Of a DNA stretch of 64,000 nucleotides, positions 16,789 to 26,454 are shown in pieces. Below the pieces are notes generated by a model, which was not told where the DNA came from, did not search any database, and was given only the letters and a program-made list of their open reading frames with translations. Position 1 is the stretch's first letter. Each line of letters opens with the position of its first letter. The translations under genes were made by a program, and so were the position numbers. Source of the DNA: Mucilaginibacter sp. PAMB04168 (GTDB lineage Bacteria; Bacteroidota; Bacteroidia; Sphingobacteriales; Sphingobacteriaceae); the NCBI RefSeq assembly GCF_039634365.2, contig NZ_CP155079.2:4960001-5024000 (forward strand), in the 5' to 3' direction.

Positions 16789-19700
16789 TTATGCGGGGTT
16801 TACTTCATGTTGAACGGCAACCGCATGGCCATGGTTATTATCGGGGTGTTTTACAATTACCGGCACACCACTAATGCGCTCCTGCAAATGCTGGAACACT
16901 ACGAATAATACCGGGATGATGAATAAGCCCAACACTACACCGCTGAGCATACCGCCGGCTGCACCAATACTGATGGAATGGTTACCCTGAGCAGACGGCC
17001 CTGTAGCTGTCATCATCGGAATCATACCGGCGATGAATGCAAGCGAGGTCATGATAATAGGGCGCAGACGTGAACGGGCGCCTTCCAGTGCGGCATCAAT
17101 TAAACCAGCACGGTTGCGGCGGCGTTGCAAGGCAAACTCTACAATCAGAATAGCGTTTTTAGCCAGCAAGCCAATGAGCATAATGAGGGCTACCTGTACG
17201 TAAATGTTGTTTTCGATACCGGTTAAGCCAATGGCTGCAAATACACCGAATAAACCTGTTGGAATTGATAGGATAATGGCCAACGGTAGGATGTAACTTT
17301 CGTACTGGGCAGCCAGCAGGAAGTAAACAAACACCAAACAAAGCATAAACACTACGGCTGACTGACCGCCCGATGAGATCTCCTCACGGGTTTGGCCAGA
17401 AAACTGGTAAGTAAAACCGGCCGGTAGTTGTTCAGCGGCAGTTTCCTCAATGGCTTTAATGGCATCACCAGAGCTAAAGCCCGGTTTTGGGATAGCGTTA
17501 ATTTGTATAGAGTTGAACAAGTTGTAACGTGAGGCGGTTTCAGAACCATAAACCCGGGTTAGTTTAACCAGCGTATTGATCGGCACCATTTCGCCAGCCT
17601 TGTTTTTAACAAACACACGATCAATAGATGTAGGGTCGGTTTTGTCAGCAATATCAGCTTGTACAACCACGCGGTAGTATTTACCAAAGCGGTTAAAATC
17701 TGATGCCTGGGCGCTACCAAAGTAGGCTTGCATAGTTTGTAAAACGTCTTTCACGTTTACGCCAAGCTGGTTGGCTTTTTCATCGTTAACCTCTAATTGT
17801 AATTGCGGATAATCGGCTTTAAAAGATGTGAAAGCGTAGGCAATAGCCGGCTTTTGCATCAGCTTGCCAATAAAGTTATTGGCTACGCCGCTAAACTTAT
17901 CCAGCTTGCCACCGGTTTTATCCTGCAGTACCATATCCAAGGCTTCCACGTTACTGAAACCCGGTACGGTAGGGAAACTGAACACAAAGAAACTGCCTTT
18001 TGAAATAGCACCCAGCTTACCTCTGATAACGTCTTGTATAGCGTTGATGTCTTTCACCTCGCCACGTTCTTTGTTATCCTTTAGCAACACAAACACAACA
18101 GCTGATGAAGGGCTGTTAGAATTGGTAAGCAGGTTAAAGCCCGATATAGCAGTCACAAACCTTGCAGCTGGTAATGCACGCAGTTCGGCTTCGGCCTGAT
18201 TCAGCATTTTGGTAGTCGCATCCAGCGATGTACCTGAAGGGCTTGATACGGCAATAGCCACGAAACCTTGATCTTCTGTAGGGATAAAGCCTGATTTGGT
18301 GCTTTTAACCATGTAGATGGTAACGGCAGTTAATAAAGCCAAACCGGCCATACTTGCCCACTTGTTACGCACCAGGAACTTTAAGCCACCAACATAGCGA
18401 TTGGTTAAAGCGTTAAAACTGCTGTTAAAACCTGCGTAAAACCGCTGAACAAAGCCTTTCTTAGCATCCGGGTTGCCATTATGGCTGTGATTGCTCTTTA
18501 AGAACAAAGCTGCCAGTGCCGGACTTAAAGTTAAAGCGTTAACAGCTGATATCACAATGGCTATTGACATGGTGAAGGCGAACTGACGGTAAAATATACC
18601 GGTTGAGCCATCCATAAAACCAACAGGTAAAAATACCGCCGCCATAACTAAGGTGATGGAAATAATAGCGCCTGTAATTTCGTGCATGGCCGAGGTTGTT
18701 GCAGCCTTTGGAGCCAGGTGCTCGTTCTCCATTTTGGCGTGTACGGCCTCCACTACCACAATGGCATCATCTACCACAATACCAATGGCCAGTACCAGTG
18801 CAAACAGGGTGAGCAGGTTAATAGAGAACCCGAACACATTCATGAAAAAGAACGTACCTAAGATAGCTACCGGAACGGCAATGGCAGGAATTAAGGTAGA
18901 ACGAAAATCCTGCAAAAAGATGAACACTACGATAAACACCAGTATAAAGGCCTCTATCAAAGTATGTTCAACCTGGCTTATAGATTCATCGAGCGCGGTT
19001 TTTGTACGGTAAAAGTTATTGTATTTAATACCTGCCGGAAAGTCTTTCGATGCTTTTTCCATCAGCTTGTCAACCGCTATCTGAATTTCATTGGCGTTAG
19101 AGCCGGCTAGTTGTATTACACCCAGTGCAATACCATCATGGCCGTTCAGGTGGCTCACGCTGGTGTAAGAGTAAGCGCCTAACTCTACACGGGCTACGTC
19201 TTTTAAGTGCAGTACCGAACCATCGGCGTTGGCACGTATAGCAATGTTGCCATACTCTTCTGGCTTGGTAAGCTTGCCTTTATATTTGATAACATATTCA
19301 AATACTTCCTTGCTGCGCTCGCCCAGTTTACCCGGCGCTGCTTCAATATTTTTATCCTGTATGGCAGCCATCACCTCAGCAGGAGTAATTTTGTAGGCAG
19401 CCATTTGGCCCGGGTTGAGCCATACACGCATTGAGTAATCTTTAACACCACCAAATATGCTGGCCGAGCCCACACCGGGTATCCGTTTAATTTCGGGGAT
19501 GATGTTGATTTGGGCGTAGTTAGCTACAAATGTCTGGTCGTATTTTTTTGGATCTTCGGTATATATACCCACGGCGCCAATTAAACTGTTTTGCTGTTTA
19601 GTGGTAGTAATACCTTGCTGTATAACCTCGGCCGGTAACTGGCTGGTGGCCTGGGCTACGCGGTTTTGCACGTTTACAGCGGCCTGATCGGGGTTGGTGC

Positions 19701-19989
19701 CTTGTTTAAAGTAAACTGTAATGGCTAATGAACCATCGTTACTGGCGGTTGAGCTCATGTAGCTCATATTTTCCACACCATTAATAGCTTCCTCAAGCGA
19801 TGGTGCAACAGAGCGTAGTACGGTTTCGGCGTTTGCGCCGGGATAAACAGCTGCAACCAATACTGCCGGCGGGGCAATATCCGGAAACTGTTGCAGGGGC
19901 AGTTTGGTTAGGCCTAACACACCCAGTATCACCAACAAGATGGAGATAACGGTGGAGAGTACCGGCCTTTCTATGAATTTCTGAAACAT
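16789..19989 (-). CDS. RND multidrug efflux permease (AcrB/HAE1 family)
   Basis: The protein has 1066 residues, the usual length of a hydrophobe/amphiphile efflux-1 (HAE1) permease. It starts with the typical FIERPVLSTVISILLVILG helix, has two sets of membrane helices each followed by a large periplasmic loop, and keeps the proton-relay Asp pair in helix four (GIVVDDAIVVVEAVH). The C-terminal half has the matching GLLAKNAILIVEFA motif. It exports drugs, bile salts or other amphiphiles by proton antiport. It lies 25 bases after the adaptor gene in one operon. TetR operators upstream of the adaptor suggest repression until a substrate binds the repressor. Confidence 0.95.
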   Translation of the reverse strand: MFQKFIERPVLSTVISILLVILGVLGLTKLPLQQFPDIAPPAVLVAAVYPGANAETVLRSVAPSLEEAINGVENMSYMSSTASNDGSLAITVYFKQGTNPDQAAVNVQNRVAQATSQLPAEVIQQGITTTKQQNSLIGAVGIYTEDPKKYDQTFVANYAQINIIPEIKRIPGVGSASIFGGVKDYSMRVWLNPGQMAAYKITPAEVMAAIQDKNIEAAPGKLGERSKEVFEYVIKYKGKLTKPEEYGNIAIRANADGSVLHLKDVARVELGAYSYTSVSHLNGHDGIALGVIQLAGSNANEIQIAVDKLMEKASKDFPAGIKYNNFYRTKTALDESISQVEHTLIEAFILVFIVVFIFLQDFRSTLIPAIAVPVAILGTFFFMNVFGFSINLLTLFALVLAIGIVVDDAIVVVEAVHAKMENEHLAPKAATTSAMHEITGAIISITLVMAAVFLPVGFMDGSTGIFYRQFAFTMSIAIVISAVNALTLSPALAALFLKSNHSHNGNPDAKKGFVQRFYAGFNSSFNALTNRYVGGLKFLVRNKWASMAGLALLTAVTIYMVKSTKSGFIPTEDQGFVAIAVSSPSGTSLDATTKMLNQAEAELRALPAARFVTAISGFNLLTNSNSPSSAVVFVLLKDNKERGEVKDINAIQDVIRGKLGAISKGSFFVFSFPTVPGFSNVEALDMVLQDKTGGKLDKFSGVANNFIGKLMQKPAIAYAFTSFKADYPQLQLEVNDEKANQLGVNVKDVLQTMQAYFGSAQASDFNRFGKYYRVVVQADIADKTDPTSIDRVFVKNKAGEMVPINTLVKLTRVYGSETASRYNLFNSIQINAIPKPGFSSGDAIKAIEETAAEQLPAGFTYQFSGQTREEISSGGQSAVVFMLCLVFVYFLLAAQYESYILPLAIILSIPTGLFGVFAAIGLTGIENNIYVQVALIMLIGLLAKNAILIVEFALQRRRNRAGLIDAALEGARSRLRPIIMTSLAFIAGMIPMMTATGPSAQGNHSISIGAAGGMLSGVVLGLFIIPVLFVVFQHLQERISGVPVIVKHPDNNHGHAVAVQHEVNPA

Positions 19990-20014
19990 GACTTTTATGT
20001 TTAGCGTTGGGAAC

Positions 20015-21154
20015 TTAGTTTTTTGCTATGGCAGCTGCTTTTTCAGGCGCTTTTTGCGGGCTTATTTTCATGCCGTCTTGCAGGCGGTCAACACCGCTCA
20101 GCACAATTTGCTGGCCCTCCTTTATACCGTCCTTAACCAGGTAATTACTACCGCTTTTACCGGCTATAGTAATAGGCTGTTTAGCTACTTTGTTACTGTC
20201 GCCAACGGCGTATACAAATACTTTATCTTGCATTTCAATAGTAGCATCCTGCGGTACAATGGCTACCTTGTTGTGTTGCAGGCTTAATCTTACCCTACCG
20301 GTATTGCCAGAGCGCAATAAACCAGAAGCGTTTGGAAAGCTGGCCCTTACGGTGATAGCACCGGTGGTTTTGTCAAACTGTCCGTCAATCATATCAATTC
20401 TGCCAGGCAACGTATAAGTACTTTGGTCTGACATTACAAGTGATACCGGCGGCAGGTGTTTAATTTTATCTTGCAGGGTACTGCCGGCATATTGTGATTT
20501 AAAGTTGATAAAATCGGTTTCACCAAGGGAGAAGTACACATGTACCTCATGCACGTCAGATAGCTGGGTTAAAGCCTCGGGATCATTCGGTGCTACCAGG
20601 CTACCTTGTTTTTTTAACAGGCGGCCAATGTAGCCGTTTACCGGTGCTTTAATTACCGTGTAACCTAAGTTAATTTGCGCTGTGCCTACCTGCGCTTTGG
20701 CCTGGGCTACATTAGCCTGTGCTACTTGTAAAGCAGCTTTGGCAGCCTTAAGCTGATAATCAGATACTACTTTATTTTGTACCAGCGGGGTCAGTTTTTC
20801 AACCTCAAGACGGGCGTTGGCCAATGCACCTTCGGCTGCGGCCTGGCTGGCTTTAGCGTTATTTAATGCCTGGCGGTAAGGGCTATCGTTAATCTTAAAT
20901 ATGGGCTGTCCTTTAGATACGTAAGCGCCCTCATCGGCGTACACACGATCTAAAGTACCGCTTACCTGCGGACGTATCTCAACATTAACCGAACCTTCAA
21001 CAGATGCGGGGTATTCTTGATAAGTGGTTGCAGTATCGGTATGTATAACAGCTACAGGCAATGGCTGTGGTGGCGCAGCCTGCTGTTGTGCCGGCTTTTC
21101 TGCACAACCGTACAAAAAGGCTGTAAGTGTTAATAGGATTGCTAGTGATTTCAT
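20015..21154 (-). CDS. RND efflux periplasmic adaptor (membrane fusion lipoprotein)
   Basis: The protein has 379 residues from the ATG at 21152-21154, chosen because it directly precedes a lipoprotein signal (LTAFLYGC); an upstream in-frame start would add 12 polar residues. The order is a barrel-sandwich lipoyl half (VEIRPQVSGTLDRVYADEGAYVSKGQ), a long alpha-hairpin (about residues 85-150), the second lipoyl half (VIKAPVNGYIGRL), then beta-barrel and membrane-proximal domains. It links the permease to the outer membrane channel. It is the first gene of the pump operon and its upstream region carries TetR operator copies and an FNR-like box. Confidence 0.94.
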   Translation of the reverse strand: MKSLAILLTLTAFLYGCAEKPAQQQAAPPQPLPVAVIHTDTATTYQEYPASVEGSVNVEIRPQVSGTLDRVYADEGAYVSKGQPIFKINDSPYRQALNNAKASQAAAEGALANARLEVEKLTPLVQNKVVSDYQLKAAKAALQVAQANVAQAKAQVGTAQINLGYTVIKAPVNGYIGRLLKKQGSLVAPNDPEALTQLSDVHEVHVYFSLGETDFINFKSQYAGSTLQDKIKHLPPVSLVMSDQSTYTLPGRIDMIDGQFDKTTGAITVRASFPNASGLLRSGNTGRVRLSLQHNKVAIVPQDATIEMQDKVFVYAVGDSNKVAKQPITIAGKSGSNYLVKDGIKEGQQIVLSGVDRLQDGMKISPQKAPEKAAAIAKN

Positions 21155-21240
21155 GATAATAGGGATTCTTGTGTTGTTGCTTGTTGTCAAAGTTGCGTTG
21201 TTGTAGATTACGGATGAATGATGTTTGATAAATAAAGGCG

Positions 21241-21254
21241 TTGATTTATGTCAA
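21241..21254. promoter_or_regulatory. FNR/Crp-like box upstream of the efflux operon
   Basis: TTGAT-TTAT-GTCAA is a palindrome of the FNR/Crp type, 86 bases upstream of the adaptor start. Related copies lie near the Crp/Fnr gene, pirin and 33.2 kb. Confidence 0.4.
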
Positions 21255-21277
21255 TACTTCAATCAAAACATCACCCA

Positions 21278-21309
21278 TTAAACAGTGTTAAACTATTTAA
21301 CACTGTTAA
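21278..21309. promoter_or_regulatory. Tandem TetR operators upstream of the efflux operon
   Basis: Two copies of the palindrome lie side by side: AACAGTGTTAA (21281-21291) and TTAACACTGTTAA (21297-21309). Identical 13-base sites occur at 21376-21388 and 22026-22038, on both sides of the TetR gene. Together they are the likely operators of the neighbouring repressor. Confidence 0.65.
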
Positions 21310-21375
21310 GCTATGTGAAAGCCGTAGGGAAACATGGATTAAGGTGTATCATACTATTTTATGATGTTTACTTAT

Positions 21376-21388
21376 TTAACACTGTTAA
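21376..21388. promoter_or_regulatory. TetR operator just past the tetR stop
   Basis: A full copy of TTAACACTGTTAA, 19 bases beyond the tetR stop codon and about 220 bases upstream of the adaptor start. It may take part in repressing the efflux promoter. Confidence 0.6.
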
Positions 21389-21407
21389 GTACCGGACTAA
21401 AAAAAAA

Positions 21408-22004
21408 TCAATCCTTAATGGCTCTCATAATTCCGCCGATAGCCTCTTTTAATACTTGCTCGTTTATACCATCGGGTACGCTTTGGCGCACCAAATTAAT
21501 GGATATTAAACCATGCACAACCGACCAAAAAGTGTAATAGCGTTTACAAACCTCTTCCTCGGCAGCGTTCTCACCAATCAACTGTTTAATGACTTCAAAA
21601 ATCATATTAGCCGGAGCTTCCACTTCAGGTACGTTTTGCTCAAATACACAACAGTTAACCTCAATACCAAACATCAGCTGATAAAGCTCCTTTTCGGCGA
21701 AGGCAAAGTTCCAGTAAGTGAGCCACATAGCTTCAAGCTGCTTTTCGGGCAAGCGGTGCGCATCGCGGGCAGCTTGCATATCGTGGCCTAAAATGCGGTA
21801 TCCTTTTTTGGTAAGTTCCAGCATTATGGCCTCTTTATTGGCAAAGTATTCGTAAATTATAGGAGCAGTATATTCAATAATATCGGCAATCTTGCGCATA
21901 CTTAATGCCTGCCAGCCTTCAGTTTTACCAATACACAGGGCAGCGTCCAGAATATTACTTCTGGTTTCTTCTTTTAATCGCATTATCCTGTCTTTACTGG
22001 CCAT
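21408..22004 (-). CDS. TetR/AcrR-family transcriptional repressor of the efflux operon
   Basis: The protein has 198 residues. The N-terminal helix-turn-helix (about residues 15-60) shows the TetR pattern: ILDAALCIGKTEGWQALSMRKIA, then YEYFANKEAIMLEL. The C-terminal helices form a ligand pocket, and a WSVVHG motif is typical of regulators of this group. It lies directly upstream of the RND operon in the same direction. A 13-base palindrome covers its own promoter and recurs three times before the pump genes, so it probably represses both itself and the pump and is released by pump substrates. The effector is unknown. Confidence 0.9.
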   Translation of the reverse strand: MASKDRIMRLKEETRSNILDAALCIGKTEGWQALSMRKIADIIEYTAPIIYEYFANKEAIMLELTKKGYRILGHDMQAARDAHRLPEKQLEAMWLTYWNFAFAEKELYQLMFGIEVNCCVFEQNVPEVEAPANMIFEVIKQLIGENAAEEEVCKRYYTFWSVVHGLISINLVRQSVPDGINEQVLKEAIGGIMRAIKD

Positions 22005-22025
22005 TTTATGAAGGCATTAAATTAT

Positions 22026-22047
22026 TTAACACTGTTAAGCAAAGGTA
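22026..22047 (-). promoter_or_regulatory. tetR promoter -7 element with overlapping TetR operator
   Basis: On the minus strand a perfect -7 element TACCTTTG (22047-22040) is followed at once by the operator TTAACAGTGTTAA (22038-22026). The transcription start predicted about seven bases after the -7 element falls inside the operator, which is the arrangement expected for autorepression. No good -33 element was found. Confidence 0.6.
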
Positions 22048-22243
22048 TATACTCGGCTCAAAGATAGTTTAATCTAAATGTCATTTGTAACTGGTTGAAT
22101 TGTCATGTATAGTACAAAACACGTCAATTCTACACTTTATAAGGAAACTGGAGACGTAAGCCTAATGTATCTACGATAACACAAATCAAAAATGATCAAA
22201 GGTAAGTACAAAATTGCGTGCCGGGCAGGTGTTAAGAATGAAA

Positions 22244-23329
22244 TTAAAAGTTAAGCCCTATTGGAAAGTCCACGTAAAACTTACAGCTCTTTCTTTCATC
22301 GCTTTCAAACCAAACACTTCCACCGTGCGACTCCATAATTGATCTAACAACCCACATGTCCAATCCAACCGGCTCTTCGCCATTGGCAACAGCCTCGGCA
22401 GGCTTATGAAATAACACTGGTTGCAGCTTTTTAGGTATACCGCTACCATTATTTTCAACAGTTATGGTAACTGAGTTTTCCAGCTGCTCCATATGTACTT
22501 TAATTAACCCATCATCACGCGTTAACGTAATGGCGTTTGACATAAGTTTATTGATCACCTGCAAAAACTTTGAATGATCTACTTGAGCAAAAATTTTATC
22601 GTGCGAGCATGTAAATTCAAATTTAGTTGAAAGACTGTTTGGTGATTGAATGAAGATATCCATTACCTGCCTAACTTCCTGCACCAGATCAAGCCTTTCC
22701 TTACTTAACACAACTTTTGTTGTATCCAGCGGCTCGGTGCTAAGCAGGTTCTTAATCATCTCCAAATTCTTCTTCGAAACGTCTCTGATCATTTTAAGCC
22801 ACTCATGCACCTGCGTATGATCTTCCGCCGGCAACTCGGCACCAATAGCCGACGCCAGTGTACTTATAATGCCAATTGGACCGCGCAAATCATGTGATAA
22901 AATCCCCATTACAGAGTCCTTCCATTCGTTCACTTTCTGCATGTTTGAAAAGCCGGCTTTTCTTGGCGTATCATCTTCGGCTATTCCAAATACAAAAGCG
23001 GTGTCGTTACCGTCCAGCACCGGATATATCTTTAGTCTTATCCACCTTTCTACCTTATCGGGCCGTAAAATTCTGAAATTGATTAATGCTTTGGACTGCC
23101 TTTTGCCTGCAGCTATATACTCCGATTTAACATAGTCAACATCATCGGGATGCACGATGTTGAGCAGCATGGCGGGATTATTGATAAGCTCCTGGCAACT
23201 CAATTTAGTAACGTACTCAAAAGCGTTATTTATAAATTCAAAGCGATTGCCCTGGTAATCATAGATAAAGTAAACCTCATCTGCCTGCTCAGCTACTTTT
23301 TTTAAAAAGTCAATATCAACACGTTCCAT
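22244..23329 (-). CDS. PAS-domain sensor histidine kinase (orphan)
   Basis: The protein has 361 residues and no membrane segment. A PAS fold (about residues 10-120, with the HPDDV and RWIRLKIYPVLDG elements of PAS_3) is followed by a HisKA dimerisation helix with phosphoacceptor His146 in LSHDLRGPIG. The HATPase has an N-box (KLMSNAI) and a G1 box (VENNGSGIP). The G2 box is degenerate: VGLDMWVV stands where GLGL-type glycines are usual, so ATP binding may be weakened. No response regulator is adjacent, so it must signal to a partner elsewhere. The cytosolic ligand is unknown. Confidence 0.85.
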   Translation of the reverse strand: MERVDIDFLKKVAEQADEVYFIYDYQGNRFEFINNAFEYVTKLSCQELINNPAMLLNIVHPDDVDYVKSEYIAAGKRQSKALINFRILRPDKVERWIRLKIYPVLDGNDTAFVFGIAEDDTPRKAGFSNMQKVNEWKDSVMGILSHDLRGPIGIISTLASAIGAELPAEDHTQVHEWLKMIRDVSKKNLEMIKNLLSTEPLDTTKVVLSKERLDLVQEVRQVMDIFIQSPNSLSTKFEFTCSHDKIFAQVDHSKFLQVINKLMSNAITLTRDDGLIKVHMEQLENSVTITVENNGSGIPKKLQPVLFHKPAEAVANGEEPVGLDMWVVRSIMESHGGSVWFESDERKSCKFYVDFPIGLNF

Positions 23330-23517
23330 CTTATATGACTAAATTAACGAAAAAGGCAAGACTGGTTGTATAACTTAGTGAAAATGCTATTTATGGGTAG
23401 CGCTACATCAGCTAAAAAAGACCTTACTTATAAGCCCGGGATAATTCAATGAAAGTTACAACGTGAAACCGTTACAAATGTTTGATATTCAGCAAGTGGC
23501 ATTATGGCATACAAAAA

Positions 23518-23545
23518 AGGCGGTTGGACATTCAGTCAACCGCCT
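23518..23545 (-). terminator. Terminator of the DUF5686 gene
   Basis: A perfect 9-bp stem AGGCGGTTG/CAACCGCCT (23518-23526 with 23537-23545). An A-run (ACAAAAA) at its left flank becomes the U-tract on the minus strand. Confidence 0.75.
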
Positions 23546-23567
23546 CTCGTATGCAAATCAATTACTT

Positions 23568-26123
23568 TTAAAAGTCGAATTTCACATAGGTACGCAGACC
23601 CAGTTTTGGTGCATTAGGATTATCCAGGTAAGAGAAACGGCGTACCAGATCTAACCGGAGCACTTTAAAGATGTTACCCACACCAATACTGCCCTCCATA
23701 TATGGCCCATTGCTAAGCGAATAAGTAGTAGCCTGCCCTAAGTTATTGGTTGGAAAACGCAACAGCGATGGATCACGAGCCGGGTTGTTCTCGCTGCGGA
23801 CACCGCCCCATAAGCTTTTAAAGTTCACTACTTCGCGCAGCTTTAATTTACGTAAAAGTGGCACTTTGTTAAACAGAAAGCCATTGAAATTATGATCTAT
23901 AGTGATACTGGCGTAGTGGTCGCTTACAAACTCCTGAAAGTTCATTAAGTTGAACGATTGGAACTGAAATGCGTAGCTCTGGTTTGCACGGTGTATATCA
24001 AGCAGCGGGAAAGGCACTTTGCCAAACAGGTAGCCACCTTCGGTGCTTACATCGGTAAAGCCCAGCTGCGACAGGTAAAAGCGCTTGCTGATGTTACCCG
24101 ACAAATTTTGGTAATCATAATCGCCACCCAAAAAACCTTTTAACCCTTGGGTGTAACGCAAGGTATAAACCGGGTATTTGTCAGGTATAGGTGTGCGGTA
24201 CAGTTTACCCTGATAAAATTTCTCGTGCGGTGCGTAGCGTAACTGTGCCGAAAGTTCAGTGGTGTGAATAAGGTTCACATTGTTTAAAGCGCCATTTGGC
24301 AGCAAGTTCTGAAACTCCAATGCACCGGCAGGGCTTTGATTCCACTTTTTAAAACCAATGGCATACGAGAAGTGGTTAAGATATTCCTTCACGTAATCCA
24401 GCCTTAATATATCGTTGTATAACCACTGATCGTTAGCGCCGCGTTTAAAGGATAACAAGAAGTTGCTTTCCTGTACAAACTCCAGTTCCTGACCAGGTAC
24501 TTTTGTATCATGCTGAAAGCTGGCGCGGATGTAGTTTTGCGGAAATGAGTAGATAGATTTATTGTTGAGCGAATAGGTAGAGCTTAAAAAGTATTTAAAC
24601 TTTTGATCGCGTGTGCCATAAGCGCCATAGGTTTCAAAATAATAGCGTTTGCTCAGCGCGGTTGTTGTGCGGCCGCCTATACGTGCACGGAAACCTTCAA
24701 CCGGGTTAAAGCTATAAAAAGTATTAACCGGCCCCATCTCAAACGGACCAAAATTTTTGTAGCCAGCTAAAACCAGTGTAGCAATATCCATAGTGCGTTT
24801 AAACGATGGTATGGTTTGCAGGCTATCAATGTTCTTGTACAGGTTAGATGCAACGGCATCCAGCGAGTCGGGACGGCTGTTTGTCCAATAGTGATCGTCC
24901 TTGTCATCAAATTTTGATGCATAAACCAACGCCGGGCCATCATAAACCTCTTTTGGCCGTGGCTGGTTGATGGCAAAGTTTTTAATGGTCACTAAACGCT
25001 CGCCATAAACACCAGTGCCTTTATTTTTATTGATGCCGAACTCAATTTTCAAATTGCTTTGGCTCATGTGGTAACGTCCATCTGCATTTTTTTCGAACGA
25101 AAGCGTGGCCTGCATCTGGCGTACAAAGTTCAGGTCAATATTTTTGTTTACCGTAAGTACCGCGTTCTGAACGGCGTAGTTGCCATCCATTGTGATATAT
25201 ATTTTACCCTCAAATAATTTATTAATGGTATTACGCGGGGTAAAGCTCAATTCAATCAGGTTGGGCAAATGATCTTTAATAGTATCGGTAATAAAAAATT
25301 TATAATAGTTGGGCGAATGGTCGGCTATAGGGCTTAACAGTTGGTTGCTCAGTAAGGATACATTGTTATCATAAATGTTTATATCCTGGTACATGCGGTT
25401 AAAGTAGGTGGTGAGGCCCTGGTTATCTACAAACGTTTCGTCATATTTAACCTGTTTATTGGCTTCAACCACCTGCTTTTGCGCAAAAGGAACTTTACGG
25501 TAATAGTTGTCCGTAAGTTTCTCTTCCATATATAAAGGCAGCAATGTTTTACCGCCAATGGCAGTTGAATCCTGCTGGCGAAACAAAAACTGGTAATTTT
25601 TAAAGATGCGTTTGTTTTTAAACTGGTCGCTCAGGTTACTGAGCGAAAACACCATACGCTCGTACTGGCGGTACTCGGCATAGTTATAACTCTCGAGCTG
25701 ATTTTGCTTTTTGTGGGCAATTACCTGGTATATCAGCTCAACAGCCGGGTTGTTTTTATTAGTATACTTTTTCTTTTTAGATGATTTTACAACCACATCA
25801 CTTAGCTGGCGGCTGTCACTGGCTAAAGCAATGTTAATGGTTTGCTCCTTGCCAGCTTCTATATTTTTAAAAACAGTTTTATAACCCACATAAGTAACCC
25901 TGATCTGGTCAAACTTATCATTGGTTCGCAAGGTATAGTGGCCATTATTATCAGTTGGTACACCTTGTGTACTGCCGGCAAAGTTTACCGTAACATAGGG
26001 TAACGCCTCTTTAGTTTTGGCATCGGTAATGATACCTTTTACCACCGTGCCTTGCGCATGCAAGGCATTAAAGGCACCGGTGAGGATGACGAGTGTAAGT
26101 AATATATTAGTAAAGAATTTCAT
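23568..26123 (-). CDS. DUF5686/carboxypeptidase-like regulatory domain outer membrane protein
   Basis: The protein has 851 residues from the ATG at 26121-26123, which begins a clean signal peptide (MKFFTNILLTLVILTGAFNA); an earlier in-frame start adds 16 residues. After the signal comes a carboxypeptidase-regulatory-like domain (about 25-105, VVKGIITDAKTKEALPYV). The long DUF5686 region follows and ends in repeated amphipathic strands and LRTYVKFDF, consistent with an outer membrane barrel. These proteins are widespread in Bacteroidota and their function is not known. The gene diverges from the Crp/Fnr gene, and an FNR-like palindrome (26196-26209) lies 73 bases upstream of its start. Confidence 0.85.
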   Translation of the reverse strand: MKFFTNILLTLVILTGAFNALHAQGTVVKGIITDAKTKEALPYVTVNFAGSTQGVPTDNNGHYTLRTNDKFDQIRVTYVGYKTVFKNIEAGKEQTINIALASDSRQLSDVVVKSSKKKKYTNKNNPAVELIYQVIAHKKQNQLESYNYAEYRQYERMVFSLSNLSDQFKNKRIFKNYQFLFRQQDSTAIGGKTLLPLYMEEKLTDNYYRKVPFAQKQVVEANKQVKYDETFVDNQGLTTYFNRMYQDINIYDNNVSLLSNQLLSPIADHSPNYYKFFITDTIKDHLPNLIELSFTPRNTINKLFEGKIYITMDGNYAVQNAVLTVNKNIDLNFVRQMQATLSFEKNADGRYHMSQSNLKIEFGINKNKGTGVYGERLVTIKNFAINQPRPKEVYDGPALVYASKFDDKDDHYWTNSRPDSLDAVASNLYKNIDSLQTIPSFKRTMDIATLVLAGYKNFGPFEMGPVNTFYSFNPVEGFRARIGGRTTTALSKRYYFETYGAYGTRDQKFKYFLSSTYSLNNKSIYSFPQNYIRASFQHDTKVPGQELEFVQESNFLLSFKRGANDQWLYNDILRLDYVKEYLNHFSYAIGFKKWNQSPAGALEFQNLLPNGALNNVNLIHTTELSAQLRYAPHEKFYQGKLYRTPIPDKYPVYTLRYTQGLKGFLGGDYDYQNLSGNISKRFYLSQLGFTDVSTEGGYLFGKVPFPLLDIHRANQSYAFQFQSFNLMNFQEFVSDHYASITIDHNFNGFLFNKVPLLRKLKLREVVNFKSLWGGVRSENNPARDPSLLRFPTNNLGQATTYSLSNGPYMEGSIGVGNIFKVLRLDLVRRFSYLDNPNAPKLGLRTYVKFDF

Positions 26124-26195
26124 GACGCGAGTATTGATAATGCAAAGTTGTTCGATGCTGAGATGCTGCACCTTAACATTTGTTAGAAAATGTTA

Positions 26196-26209
26196 TTGAT
26201 ATTTGTCAA
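26196..26209. promoter_or_regulatory. FNR/Crp-like box between the DUF5686 and Crp/Fnr genes
   Basis: TTGAT-ATTT-GTCAA is the reverse complement of the site at 33174-33187. It is 73 bases upstream of the DUF5686 start and about 245 bases upstream of the Crp/Fnr start. Confidence 0.4.
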
Positions 26210-26454
26210 GAGCTGCAGAGGCGGAGAAGTACCGCAGCAAGGCCGACAATTCTATCTGGAGTTAGCATAACGTTTAGATTGAACGCTGCAAAGTTGCATT
26301 GCAGACCATTATGTTTGCAATACCGCCGTGCTGGTATTACAATTGGATTATAATATCCTTACATTTGGCTTACATTTGCAGGTAACCTTTTAACAAGTAG
26401 TAAATAATTTTACCAAATTAGCAACATCATATAATCACCAACCATTCCACTCAC

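Noticed and set aside
16789..19989. Long open frames on the opposite strand inside the RND permease gene and other large genes
   Set aside because: They follow the codon bias of the real gene on the other strand, have no ribosome-binding site or family match, and overlap a confidently identified gene.
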